From Coffea arabica (Eukaryota; Streptophyta; Magnoliopsida; Gentianales; Rubiaceae): 64,000 nt of DNA. The position numbers were made by a program, and so were the translations under genes. Of the stretch, positions 36,781 to 48,296 are shown piece by piece. The notes below the pieces were generated by a model that saw only the letters and a program-made list of their open reading frames with translations, was not told where the DNA came from and searched no databases. The DNA lies in the NCBI RefSeq assembly GCF_036785885.1, contig NC_092316.1, positions 51,965,001 through 52,029,000 of the forward strand, given 5' to 3'. Numbering within the stretch: the first letter of the stretch is position 1; every line of letters starts with the position of its first letter.

Positions 36781-38428
36781 GGAATCTATTTGGACTCTTA
36801 ACACAGATATATCTCATTTCTGTTCTATTTTTGTTGAATCCAATTTGTCCTGATGCTTATATTGAGATTCTGAAAAGAGAAACTAAGGACTTACCTGACT
36901 TGTCAGAGATTTTAAAATTGGCTGCAGAAAATTTCTTTAAAATTGGACTCTTCCTGATTTGAACTTTGATTCTTCACTTGTGACAATATGCATGACCAAC
37001 CTTCTTCGGTTTGATAAAATACCATTGGCCATTTGAGGATCTAATGTTTAACTGTAGAAGGTTGAGTCATCCCCTATGACACAACATAACTTGCTCAGTA
37101 CGAACTCCCTTGTCTGGTTCCCCAACTTCACTTTCATCGTCTTTGTTTTCCTTTTTCCAATTGTTGGTTTTAACAGTACACAGTTTTCCGTTCAACAGGG
37201 GGAGAAAGGTCTCTCCAAAGAAAATAGAGCAGCCCTTTTGGGTAAACTTTCTATTCTTGATTGCATCTGATTAGATTGACGTGAAAGTAAGTATATCTAC
37301 TTGTTTGTATTGTTCTTAGATGGTTGGTTTTCTTTTTATTCTGCAGTTACCTTTCTCTGCAAGAGTAAAAAATCTCCAGTTAGTCTTTCTCTGCACTGGT
37401 TCTGTGATATTGCTCTAAGCTTGGATTTTTTATCTTCCAATACTAATCGCAAATACAAATATTTATTCTTCCTCTGCTGCTGAAAGCATGCAGCTACAAA
37501 CGGTTAGTTCTCCTAAGGTGCGACGAGGTACTTTTACCAAAATAGTAAAAGTTTGAACCACTTTATCGTACAAAATAGTAAAGAATCCTGCAAAAAGCAA
37601 TTATGTGATGGCTGGTCCTTACTGATTTAAGTATAAGACTAGGTGGACCTACTGAGCAAATATGGAAAGAGGCTCAATTCCATGAACGATTACGGTGAAT
37701 ACAGATTGTAATTTTGTTCATCAACACGAACGATGTGAGCTTGGGTTAGCTCAAACAGGGCTCATAACTCAAAATCTTGTCGCGAGTCAAGAATGAGCAA
37801 CACATTCCTGAGTCTTGTTGAGCTAAGTTTGGATTCAAGAATATGATCTACTGTATGAGATGAATTCCAGCCTATGTTACATGGACCTGGGGGGTGCAAG
37901 AGTCCATTATAGGTGCACGTATTGCATCTATATCGAAGTGTCTGATCCTAGTATTTGAAAATGATGGGATCTAGGGATATGTGTTCAAATTCAGATATGG
38001 GTGGAGGGATTCATTTCTTATACTCATAGGTGCACCTATGAGTATATTTAAAAACAAATCATTCTAAAATTTATCCACAATCATATTTGAAACTTGTGCT
38101 AATAAAAAGATCAGTTAAATGTGCAGTTAGGTTGAAATAAGGACGTCTGTGCATTTATATATAGAGTGTGTACATCTGATTTAGTATCATCGTCCACAAA
38201 CTGCAATTTAAGTAGTACTTTCAGAAATGCAGTACCCGTGAGTCTTGTTTTGGGCTTCTGCTCTCACAGTCGAAGCTAGGCCATTCATATATATAACAAC
38301 AACTTTATATAAATCCCAAAAACTCATCTTATTTAATTGCAGCTGATCATGTCTCACCAGGTAACATTAAAATGAAAACTAGAATTAACCAGGCACGATT
38401 CAGTTGTGGATTCCACTTCAAGAACAAT
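36781..38428. other. Spacer between the repeat array and the TPD1-like gene
   Basis: No gene recognised. A short frame near 36830-36962 (PDAYIEILKRETKDLPDLSE) looks protein-like but has no recognised relative or clear splice context. A 28-base perfect palindrome lies at 38019-38046. Confidence 0.5.
38019..38046. repeat. Perfect 28-bp palindrome
   Basis: TATACTCATAGGTG followed directly by its exact inverse complement CACCTATGAGTATA, with no spacer. The same GGTGCAC centre recurs in TATAGGTGCACG near 37910. Confidence 0.9.
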
Positions 38429-39221
38429 CTAAGAGCAGGATATTTGACTGCTAATGGGTTTAAAGGGGTATTGATTATCGGCTGCATAATTGAAACTGAA
38501 ATTGCCGTGTGTAACGCCGTAATAGATCGGCTGGCCACCGTTAATGAGGCAAGAGTTGCCGCCGTTTTGGGACAGGACAGCGGGATTAATCTTTTCAACG
38601 CTTTGAAAGCCGGAGCAAGACAACTTGACCTGGGTTTGAGTGCAAGTACAATCATTAAAGATGGTGAGTTTGAACTCCGGTTTGGATTGTACCTTTGCCC
38701 CTGTTGGAGCCTGCAATATGATCAGACTTGATAGAGAGCATCCCTGGGCATTTGCAGTGCCTGCAAGTTAAAATAAATTACTACTACGAATTAACAACAT
38801 AACATATATTATTTATTAATTCCAAAGAAAAACACATTATACACATACATATAACTAATGCATATATATATATATATATGTATGTATATAGTAAGCCAAA
38901 TACATGCATTGTATGTCAAAAGCAGACCAGCCAAAAGTTTTGAAGTTGATAACACTACTATTTTATCTTTCACTTGAAAAAAAAAAGAAGATGTTTTCAA
39001 GTATAGATTTTAAAGAAAATTTATCAATACACATCTCTAATTTCTTTTTTTTTTCCCAAAAACACAGCGTGCACACACGTATATGTATATGTATATGTAT
39101 ATTTTCTACGATTCTTTTCGAAATCTGCTGCAGTGGATATAATGATGCATTTAGAAACTATACCTGCGCTTAATAGACCAAGAAAGAGAGGCAAGCAAAG
39201 GATCTTGAAAATGGCTGCCAT
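38429..39221 (-). CDS. TPD1-like small secreted cysteine-rich protein
   Basis: Two exons on the minus strand, 39221-39164 and 38760-38429, joined at GT-AG sites, give 129 residues. Residues 1 to about 24 (MAAIFKILCLPLFLGLLSAG…) are a signal peptide, split by the intron as often in this family. The mature part has GCSLSSL, QAPTGAKVQSKPEFKLTIFN, DCTC, LSCSGFQSVEKINPAVL, NSCLINGGQPI and a C-terminal ISSQISCS: the TPD1/TPD1-like pattern with six cysteines. TPD1 is the secreted ligand of the EMS1 receptor kinase that specifies the anther tapetum; more distant TPD1-like proteins of this type are poorly characterised. Secretion to the apoplast is well supported; a specific role is not. Confidence 0.85.
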
Positions 39222-39307
39222 CTTCTTTGTTCTTGTCTCTTTACAATGATTCTAAATCTCAAAGTGTGCTACTTTTACCTGCATATGCATAAGAGAACTT
39301 GGGAATT

Positions 39308-39314
39308 TATATAT
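39308..39314 (-). promoter_or_regulatory. TATA box of the TPD1-like gene
   Basis: TATATAA on the minus strand, 87 bases before the start codon, a usual plant distance. Confidence 0.6.
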
Positions 39315-39319
39315 GCAAG

Positions 39320-40631
39320 ACTTTCATATATATATATATATGGAAAAATGAGCATTGGAGGGTAAGAATTAATATGCATGCGAAGGGGAATCCATATATA
39401 TGAGATGGTCTATTGACAGTCGACCAGCTTCAAAGGTTTTTGTCTAGTTATCAACGAAACAATTAAGACGCCAAAGATTTTTGCTAAAAAAACAAAGAAA
39501 GAATTTCTCCATGCATATAAACCCGATTATATTTCATTAAATTAGAGATTTTATTAAATCAGCGGTGCATTTGACACATTGCATCCAGCTGCATATCCCA
39601 ATTATTTTTCTTTCTAAAGAAAAATAAACCTGATATTATTTTTTCTTAAAGAAAGCACTCGTTAAGGGAGGCACTAGGTGATCGACTTTTTTTCTTAGTG
39701 TGATAAAGTGACTAAATACAGATAGTGGAATTAATGTGATTGCGTGCATTTATATAGCAAATTAGATACAATTGTCAAAAAAAAATCCATTAAAAGATGG
39801 AGAATTATTAATGTACTTTTGATTGACATCCCAAAATTCCACTTATTGTGATTTCATATCATTTCTATTTGAAATGTACCAGATTGAGTTGTTTTAAATG
39901 TTAAAAGAAGATTCTCATTAGCATATTGATTCCCTTGATTTCTTTATTTAAAAGGCAATCACTTTCGATTTATATTTGATTCTCATTAATTTATTTCCCG
40001 CAATGATTTGTATGCCCATTTACAGATCTCTTTTCATTTCCCAACTTTTCCTTACATTCTGGCCTAAGTTCTCCCAAACTGCAAGCCTAGCCATATTTCA
40101 GACCGGACATTTTTTGCCATCACAAAACGAGGTGTTTTTGGCCCACCACTTTTTTAAATCGGCCTTTACAACACCCGGCTCCGTCTTAACAAGCCCAAAA
40201 TCCATCCAGAACTACCCATTTGTTGCTGTCGCAATAGATGAATAACCTACCCATTCTTTTTCTTTAGTCAATCCTAGGATTCTGCTATAGTTATGAAATT
40301 TATCTTTATGTCATCTTATTTTGTTGCCCATTAGGGCCATTGGAATTAAGGATGTTGATGTTGATCAAATTAAGCATTCTTATCATATGGATTAGAATCA
40401 ATAAAAAAAAAGTTGTTAGGAATGAGTAGTAGTATAATAATGGAACCATCCACCGTGGGGAAGGAACCTGCAGCCTAGACAGGTGGATAATGGTAATAGT
40501 AATACCCACACATTGCCTTCCTTGGTAAGAAATTTGGTTAGGAACTCAAATGCGTAGCAGGTACCTGATTTCATTGACTGATTGATTGAACCCGAATCAA
40601 TGACTACACGTTCTCTAATCATTTACCATAC
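39320..40631. other. Intergenic, no gene seen
   Basis: AT-rich spacer upstream of the TPD1-like gene. A 90-codon open stretch near 39976-40245 shows no familiar motif and is judged random. Confidence 0.5.
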
Positions 40632-40641
40632 CATACCCTAC

Positions 40642-40818
40642 ATGCTCTCAGGGTCGGCTCGGCTGGTACTGGGGTTGCCTCATTAGGTCCCAGGCCGTAT
40701 GGTTAGAGTTCGACTCCTTCTACCGTCTCAAGTCTCTTGGGAAGCGGCGACTTGGGCACAGTAGGACTAGTTGGGCCGAAAGCCCGAACATCCATTGTGT
40801 TGACAAAAAAAGAAATAT
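40642..40818 (+). mobile_element. tRNA-derived SINE with 10-bp target duplication
   Basis: The block is flanked by CATACCCTAC at 40632-40641 and 40819-40828. It contains an A-box-like GGCTGGTACTGGGG, a good B box AGAGTTCGACTCC, and ends in an A-rich tail (ACAAAAAAAGAAATAT). About 177 bases is a typical plant SINE length. Confidence 0.75.
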
Positions 40819-40832
40819 CATACCCTACCAAT

Positions 40833-41195
40833 TAGTGAGGGATCGAAATATTCATTTTTTAAAATGTGAGGGATGGAGAAATTCATTTTGTGAAATGTGA
40901 GGGACGAAAAAATTATTTTATAAAATGTGAGGGACGAAAAAATTTATTTTATAAAATGTGGAGGACTATAAATCAGATTATGTAAAATATAATTTGACAA
41001 GTTTACTCTTAAAAAATGATCACGTGCCTTGCACGTGATGGATTCCGGCCAAAAAATGATCGGAAACCTAGTTAGGGACTAAATTTGACCGATATAAATA
41101 TGTAAGGGACATAAAATTACACTTTTAAGAATGAAAGACGAAAAAATTATTTTACAAAATGTGAGGGACGTTTTGGACGATTTTCCCATTATTAA
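40833..41195. repeat. Minisatellite-like repeats around a G-box inverted repeat
   Basis: At least four copies of a ~31-bp unit, AAATGTGAGGGACGAAAAA-ATTATTTTAT, occur at 40860-40970 and once more near 41148-41170. Between them is an inverted repeat with 9-bp arms, ATCACGTGC and GCACGTGAT (41019-41039), both containing the G-box CACGTG. It may be one non-autonomous element; a boundary was not established. Confidence 0.65.
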
Positions 41196-41498
41196 AACAT
41201 AAAGTTGCTATTTGGATAAACAATTTAAAAACAAAAAGAGAGAGAGAGAGAGAGAAGTTCGGGTAGAAATTGAATTTCTAATTAGAAGAACAATATCCAG
41301 GTAATTAAACCTCGTCATTTATGCTGATATGCATCCTACATGAATGTACAAGCTTTCTATAGAAAGAAAATAAGAAGATTAAATTTTTTACCAAAAAAAT
41401 GAAGAACAAGAACGTAATTCCACAATGGACTGGTATACAAGGGCTCTTCCGGAGTAGATCCATCCACATCCACCCAACGGAAAACACCATCTAACATC

Positions 41499-41972
41499 AT
41501 GAGTAGTGCTAGCAAATTTGTACTCAAGCTTGCCATTTCTCTTTGTTTCCTTGCTCAATTACGTCTGCAGGTTTCTTGCTCCATTGAATTTGAGGGTGAT
41601 GGTTCATACAAGCAAGTGTTCCTCCACATCAACAATTCCCTCACAAATGACTCCCCTGCATTAGTTGTTCATTGTCAATCATCCAAAGGTCTTGATTTCG
41701 GCAACGTATCGCTTCCAGTTAGAAGCGAATTTAACACCGTCTTTCTTGCAGATTCGACCGGACAGCCTACCTACTCTTGCCACTTTTGGTGGGATCCCAA
41801 ACAACAAGAGTTCAACGCCTATGATAAAGACGTAGATGGGCACTGTCTGAGTGCAGCTGAAGCTGGACCTGCACAAGAAGTTCCGACCATTTCATGTTAC
41901 TGGCACGTACAGACGGACGGTTTTTACCTTGGTACTAAGGATACATCAGATGAAAAGTTTCATGATTGGTGA
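41499..41972 (+). CDS. S-protein homolog (plant self-incompatibility S1 family)
   Basis: One intronless frame of 157 residues. Residues 1 to about 27 (KFVLKLAISLCFLAQLRLQVSC) form a signal peptide. The mature part follows the S1/SPH pattern: VFLHINNSL, LVVHCQSSKGLDFG, YSCHFWWDPKQQEFNAYD, C116 and ISCYWHVQTDGFYL; cysteines C59, C94, C116 and C133 are the four family cysteines. Two N-glycosylation sites occur (NNS at 45, NVS at 69). SPH proteins are small secreted proteins; the Papaver founder (PrsS) is the stigma determinant of self-incompatibility, while most others are of unknown role, often expressed in reproductive tissue. A GA microsatellite at about 41238-41257 lies in the upstream region. 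Confidence 0.92.
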   Translation: MSSASKFVLKLAISLCFLAQLRLQVSCSIEFEGDGSYKQVFLHINNSLTNDSPALVVHCQSSKGLDFGNVSLPVRSEFNTVFLADSTGQPTYSCHFWWDPKQQEFNAYDKDVDGHCLSAAEAGPAQEVPTISCYWHVQTDGFYLGTKDTSDEKFHDW

Positions 41973-43350
41973 TCCTGTCCCGAGTAAATGATTAGTCAAA
42001 GAGGGGAAACATAGGCCTGGTGATTATTAAGGCATTAAGATTCTCCTTTGCTGGATGTAAAGCTTGTTGGCCTATGGCGTAACCAATGGATAAATTAAGA
42101 ATGATTGCCATTGCCTTCACAACATAAATTTCAGGATGGCCCTATTAAGATTAATGCTTTGACTAAAAGAATACACCTCTTTTTCTAGATTAATCATGTC
42201 CTTGCTAATTCTCCTCGCAAAGTAACTACAGGTCCCTGCAAAAGGCTCTCCCTTTACTTATTTATTTGAGCCCTACCATAAACTATACCACAAAACAAGA
42301 GTTACCACCACATAGTTAGCCAGATGATGACATACCAGGACTGAATAATGATAGTACAGACCAACTGTACTTACAATATTTTGCTACAAGTAAACAAAAA
42401 TGGTGACGATTCAATTAAATTCAAGTGGACATTCATTTATGCTCTTATGAGTTCGTATATGAATCCAACTTGCAGAACCAATTTTTTTTTTTTCATAATA
42501 TACTCAACGAGTTGTCCAGTGTCCAGCAGCAATCTTTGAAACAGTCCTTCCAGATTTTGTCAAAAGCCTTTGCTTAGAGGTCCGTATTTTACTTTTTCTA
42601 AGCATGTATTGACTTTCCAGACATCATCGATTAGATACTGTAAATCTTAAGTTAGAATGTTCATCAAAGCACTTTCTAGGGTTGTATACTTTGAAGGACT
42701 CAGCTTACAAGAACTTCTGATCCAAAGAAAACAACTCAAGCTTCAGACTTTAAGCTCCTTTCCGCATTGATAATATAGACAAATAGATAAAATTAACACC
42801 TTACAACAGTTCTGAAAACTACAGCTGAGTGATCTCTTCAAAACATAAGTGCTCTCTGCTTTAAATCCACAAATGAAAAGTTGGGTGAAGAGTTAGCGTT
42901 TCAGAGATGAGCATAAATCAACTATATGTCCAAAAGTCGGACGTTGATAGATGACTATTAACTGGTGCACTGAACATGGCCAAGATTAAACTAAAGCTAA
43001 CACCAAACAGACATAAAGAAGTAAAAGCTCAAAGAAGAGTATATGGAGCATCATTCTAGTGATGTATTATTGAAATAAATATTGAATTTGAGCTTACAGG
43101 GTGTAAAGCTAATACCAAACAGACATAAACAAGTAAAAGCTCAATGAAGAAGAGTATAAGGAGCTTCACTCTTGTAATGTATTATTGAAATCAATATTGA
43201 ATTTGAGTTTTACAGAGTGTAAGCTTTGTGGCTGATGCATGGAGATTATGCATACAGGATCAGAATATCTACTCTGTGCCATGAAATGAATCTCAGAGCT
43301 TAGTTGCCGTGCTTTCTGAATACAGGTAATGACTATACAAAAAGCAAGTT
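41973..43350. other. Spacer, probably including 3' untranslated sequence of the DEL-type E2F gene
   Basis: No coding segment recognised. It includes the 112-bp tandem duplication at 42992-43219. Confidence 0.5.
42992..43219. repeat. 112-bp tandem duplication
   Basis: TAAAGCTAACACCAAACAGA begins at 42992 and TAAAGCTAATACCAAACAGA at 43104; both run on through AAGTAAAAGCTCAA, GTATTATTGAAAT and ATTGAATTTGAG. It lies just past the stop of the DEL-type E2F gene and may be part of its 3' untranslated region. Confidence 0.88.
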
Positions 43351-46340
43351 TTAGGAGATCAGTTGTATTGGGATCTCAGCAACTTCAGTGTACCAAGATT
43401 TCCAAGCTTCCACATAATGTGCAAAAAGATCTCTCAAAGCTGAAACATCAGAAGCACCAAAATTCTATTAGTAATGAATCACATCAGGCTCCTTTAGGGT
43501 TCAATGGACAAAAGGTATATACCTACCATCATCAAGTTATTCAGATCCTATCATTTTTTAATTGAAATCTGATCGACAATATGATGGCTGTATAGAAAAC
43601 TGGTAAACGGACAATCTCAAAAATTGAAATTTATGACTGAGTGCATGATAGTTCTTTTTTTTTTGGGCAAGTATGAGGTCTTGAACCCAGGATCTCCTAC
43701 TTATAATCCCTCCTACTTGAAGAAGAGGATGTAATCACAAAATGGACAGGTAGCTTAACACAAGGCAATAGACTATAGGAAGTAACAATCATTGTAAAAC
43801 GTAATCTGTATGTCGAGAAGTATCAATGTAAGAATAACATCTAAGTAATCACCTAAGCATAGAATTCTAGTCGAAACATGCAACTATCCAACACACCAAA
43901 CAGCACAAAATGGAGAAACTGGAAAAGAGAAAAACTGCACATTTAAAACTGTTACTGGAATGCCTCATTTATAGGTTTCCTGAAGGCTTATACGGTCAAA
44001 TGTACTTTATTGTGTAATCAAGCATAATACCTTGATTATGGTACTGAGGGCGATAAGTAGCTGCTAGACTTTCCCAATCATGACTCTGTGTTTCTTTGTT
44101 ATCCTCAGAAGCTGCAACTTGCGGTGCATTCACAGGGGCAAAAGGACCAAACCGGTAACTTCTTGTGCTGGCTCTTGAGTCAATCTGCAATTTTGGTCGA
44201 AGAACCTCATCTTCCAAAGCCTCACGTTTTACTTGTGCTTTAAGTTGTACCTTCATGCCCTGTTGCAATCCTCCATCCCCCACCGGTTCCACCTTACTCC
44301 TCTTAACTGTCATATTTGTCAGATCCATCCCAAATGCCCTTTTCTTAGACCCATCAATAGCCGAAGGATCAGCTCCGCTTTCAGATATACCTTTCATACC
44401 CAACCATCTAAAAGCAGGTTTTCTTGTTTCTGGATGATGCGTCTGCACGTCATGCAAATGACAGGTGATTAATACATAAATGTTGCCATTAAAGCTTCGC
44501 TCCAAATCCTAAGAAGTTCCATGCTCTCCAACTCATAGTTTGAATACAGTTTAATGTTCTTGCACCAATGCCATATAAAATCTTAACCATTCTACATGAC
44601 TGGGATATTTTCCTTGAGTCCTGTGCATTACTATACACATACTAGAAAAGATGGGATTACCTTCTCAATAAATTTCATTGAAGCCAACACATTGGCAATG
44701 TCATACAGCCTTCTGACTTTACCTGCAGCACATCATGGAAAACAATGTTATCATCCACATCCAGATATCTACCAAATACAATGAAAGTCAAATTGACAAG
44801 GTAATTACTTCTTGTCATTGCAGGATCCTTTCCATTCTTAAGCAATATCTTTGCAGCATCATCAAGAGAAATCATGTCCATCTACAAGAACATAAATCAA
44901 TTCAGGCACCCAAAAGCTGAACAGTGTGACTGATTACGCCAGCAGGAAAGATTAATCATTCAAACCGTGGTTTCACTTACATCCATACAAAGGAATAGCT
45001 TAACAAAGTTTTGGGTGAGCAATGCCAAAGACTTCTCTTTCCTGTTGTCAGCTGAAGTACAGGATGATAAATTAGTCTAACAATTCAGATAGAAGTCTAG
45101 CACAAAACTGACCGCACAATAAGCAAATAGTAGTACCATATTTGGATGACTGTGGAAGCTTTGGAGCAGAAATGGGGTTGAAGTTGTGATTCTGACTCGA
45201 GTAGTTGCTAAGATTTGAGTAGGTATCGTCCTCCTCATCATCTGAAGTCTAAAAGGAGAAAATGGTACACATATCATACAAGAGCACAAAATATGGCAGG
45301 AAACTGGAAGGAAGAAGAGTTATGAAAATGGCCAAGCATACTTTTACAGACGAAGTTCCATCATTTGCATTCTCATTCGTCACCATACCTTGTTCCTATG
45401 ACACCATGAGAGCACAGTTGAGTACCATTTTCCCACAAGAAAGATTAAACATGACAAGGGAGGAAGAAAAAGAAAGAAGACAACCAACCAACCAACCTTA
45501 AGAAGTTGCAAGGCAGAAGGAATTGCGCCAAAACCTTTCCAAGTATAGCGATTTTTGGCCTTCCTAGCAAGAACCTGAGCCGATGAAAATTCCAAGACAG
45601 CAAGGTCAGGTTTTTTTGGCCCAATTCATTTAATTTTAGAAGGCCTAGACTGAAGTATAAAAATATAGTAATACTATAAATCTGAAAAAAAAGAGAGGGA
45701 AAAAAGAAAGAAAGAGAGTCTTACACCAACACTCTCCAAGACATTGACTATGTCATAGATCCGCCGCCTCTCAACCCCTAACATCATAGTAATAGAATTA
45801 ATATAGTCAATTGGAAGAATCCGAAAAGGAACATCTCTTGCTGCTACTAATTCACGTGCAGGGGAAAATTAACAAACAAACAAAAAAAAAAAAAGAGGAA
45901 GAAGAAAGGGAAAATGGCGAAGGAAGTAAGTGAAAATTGGAGATGAGAAGCAAGGTACCTACCCAAACGAGCAGCGGCGTCGTCAAGGCCTATAGTCTCG
46001 ACACCTTCCCTATCGTATAATCTCAAGAAACTACATTATTGCATTCAAGATACATGTATCAGACAATTTTCCGTCTGTAAAAAATGAAACACGAAAATTG
46101 ATAGTACTATGCGGCAGTAGAAATGAAAATTGGAAAAGGACATGAATAGCGGAGAAAGAAGAAGAAGAAGAAAAGGTAGTGGTGGTAGCAGTAGTACTTG
46201 GAGCATAAGAGGCCGAGAGATTTCTGTTTACGGCAATAAATGTGTTGAGATCCACCGCCGCCGCCACCACTACCTCCAGCAGCGGCAGCAGCAGCTGCTT
46301 CGTACGCTTGATTTGCTGAGGGCAGCAACTCCATTCCCAT
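43351..46340 (-). CDS. DEL1: Atypical E2F transcription repressor (DEL/E2FE type)
   Basis: Eleven exons on the minus strand join in frame: 46340-46198, 46030-45963, 45777-45725, 45574-45497, 45395-45342, 45248-45137, 45051-44981, 44881-44809, 44722-44661, 44442-44031 and 43439-43351, giving 404 residues (Arabidopsis DEL1 is about 400). There are two E2F-type winged-helix domains: about 35-107 (CRKQKSLGLLCSNFLRLYDR, GVERRRIYDIVNVLESVGVL) and about 171-253 (RKEKSLALLTQNFVKLF, KVRRLYDIANVLASMKFIEK). No DP-dimerisation or Rb-binding region follows. That is the DEL/E2F7-8 layout, which binds E2F sites as a monomer and represses. The C-terminus (YRPQYHNQALRDLFAHYVEA, WKSWY) is also typical. DEL1 restrains endoreduplication by repressing CCS52A2, an APC/C activator. 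Choice of DEL1 over DEL2 or DEL3 rests on length, C-terminus and linkage to APC8. Confidence 0.93.
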
Positions 46341-46428
46341 TCTTCTTCTGCTGCTGCTACTACTGTGCGAGTAATGCGAGAGAGAAAGAGAGAGCCGTTA
46401 AGAAGAAGAGGACAAAGAGAAATAGGGA

Positions 46429-46500
46429 TTTTGGCGGAATTAGAAAAGGAGATCTGGGAATGAAAGGAGGGATTTTGAAAGTTCGAATGAAAGCGCCAAC
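46429..46500. promoter_or_regulatory. E2F-binding sites upstream of the DEL-type gene
   Basis: TTTTGGCGG at 46429-46437 fits the E2F consensus TTTSGCGS exactly and lies about 90 bases before the ATG. A second near match, GCGCCAAC (46493-46500; GTTGGCGC on the other strand), lies about 155 bases before it. In Arabidopsis DEL1 is controlled by activating and repressing E2Fs through an E2F site, so these are good candidates for the same control. Confidence 0.65.
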
Positions 46501-47364
46501 TCCCTTTTTTATTTTATTTTATTTTATTTTTTTGGGGGTGGGTACTAAAAATCCGAAGCGCGGCCGGCCTGTATGAGCGGAGATGTTATTTACCATTTTG
46601 GCCTTCCACAATTCCAACGTCAATCGGCGGCAATTTATCTGGTCAACTCAGCTCCAGCCCAGGCACGGGAATGAATACCAGGGCTGACCATGACTTCCTA
46701 ACCTAACCTAACCTAACTAACGAATCAAGGGCACGAACTCTTGTCGTCAGTGATAACCGTTTTGAACGATGTATAATTCTACGTCAATTACTCATAAAAC
46801 TTAATAATAGAAACACAATTATTATTATATATGAGATCCATATGAACAGTAACAAAATATCACATCTCATGTTATAAAAACGTACAAAAAATTTACATAA
46901 AATTATAAAACATCAAAAAAAAAATGTTAAACTGTTCGAGGAACTGTTCCTGCCCCACTTCCCTAACTAACGAACCCAACCATGTGGGGCTTTTTTTATT
47001 AGTATCTTTATAAAATACTACAACTACATAATACTAGTATGATTTGGAGTGTTTACTGCTTAATTAATTGTGTAATATATCAGATAAGCCAAAAAACCTT
47101 CCAAGAAATTGCACTTATTAGTGCTCACCCTATAACAGTTGAGTTGACATTGATACGAAAAGAGTAGTCGTGTACATTAAATTTCTAAAACTCAAAGGAA
47201 CCTATGACTTATCCTCGAACATACAAGGTTTAATGTTCACCGTCAAATCTTAGATGACAAATTCTTAGCTCCTTTTGAGGAGGAGGGGAAGGGGTAATAG
47301 TTAGTTTTTATGATTGGAGATGGTTTTATTGAAACTAGAAACGTTTGTTACATTTAGGAATATG
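46501..47364. other. Promoter-side spacer, no gene seen
   Basis: Contains a (TTTTA)n run at 46507-46535 and a short tandem CCTAA run near 46700; otherwise AT-rich non-coding sequence. Confidence 0.5.
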
Positions 47365-47372
47365 ATCAAACA

Positions 47373-47860
47373 TATGGCTATAAACGAATCGAGTCGAAAT
47401 CGAGCTCGAACTCAAGTTCAAAATATTAAGATCGTTAGCTCGCGAGCGTCGAGTATATATATATATATATATATATATTTAAAATTTTTTTATCTCGCGA
47501 GCGTCGAGTATATATATATATATTTTAAAATTTTTTATTTTAAGTATATTTTTTTTTTATTTTGAGTATATATATATTTTATATTTTTAAATTTTAATAA
47601 TAAAATTACATATATATCCTTAATATTTTATTATTTATTAAGAAAAAAATATTATTTTATTTATTTTTTAAAAATATAAATATAATTATTTTTTTTTCGA
47701 GCTTAAGCTCGGCTCGAATCAAGTCGAGCTCGAGCTCGAGCTCGGGCTTGAAATTGTCAGCTCGTCGAGTTTAAGCTCGAATTCAAGTTCAATGAAATTA
47801 TATCGAGGTTCGACTTGATTAGGCCAAAACTCGACTCGACTCAGTTCGTTTGCAGCTTTA
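47373..47860. mobile_element. hAT-type MITE with perfect 8-bp target duplication
   Basis: The left end TATGGCTATAAACGAATCGA and the inverted right end TAAAGCTGCAAACGAACTGA are imperfect inverted repeats. ATCAAACA stands on both sides (47365-47372 and 47861-47868). Subterminal regions are packed with TCGAGCTCGA-type words on both sides of an AT-rich centre with two copies of CTCGCGAGCGTCGAGTATAT. At 488 bp it has no transposase. Confidence 0.85.
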
Positions 47861-48296
47861 ATCAAACATCACATGCCATGTTATTCTATCTACTAAATAA
47901 ATTTAGTGTGTTTTTTCCATTCAAAATCCAAAAAGTGTAACATCGACATACTTATCAATTACAATTTTCAATTGACATGAATTGGGACCCTCATCTCATT
48001 ATATTGGAATTAGGCGCCAAACTTTTTATTATTGTTAATTAACTTCACTATTCAATCTTACTCGATGTTACAACGTTTCCATGAACATGTACATGCAAAT
48101 GGTGTCCACCTAAAATAGTGATCATTTAGTATAAACCTTTATAATTTTCTTTTTGAACAAAATTTTCAATAATGATATGTGAACAAAGGGTTGCTTGTCA
48201 ACAAAATAAATAGGAGTACAAACTCAAGGAACCGACAACAAGAAGGAGGTTTTATGTTGCTTTGAGAGTTGCTCTTTTATTCCTTGGCTGCCTTCA

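Noticed and set aside
36830..36962. Frame reading PDAYIEILKRETKDLPDLSE
   Set aside because: Looks protein-like but is short, with no recognised family and no splice partner; not enough for a gene call.
46130..46576. 148-codon Arg-rich frame on the plus strand opposite DEL1 exon 1
   Set aside because: Antisense shadow of the Ala/Gly-rich first exon and its GA-rich leader.
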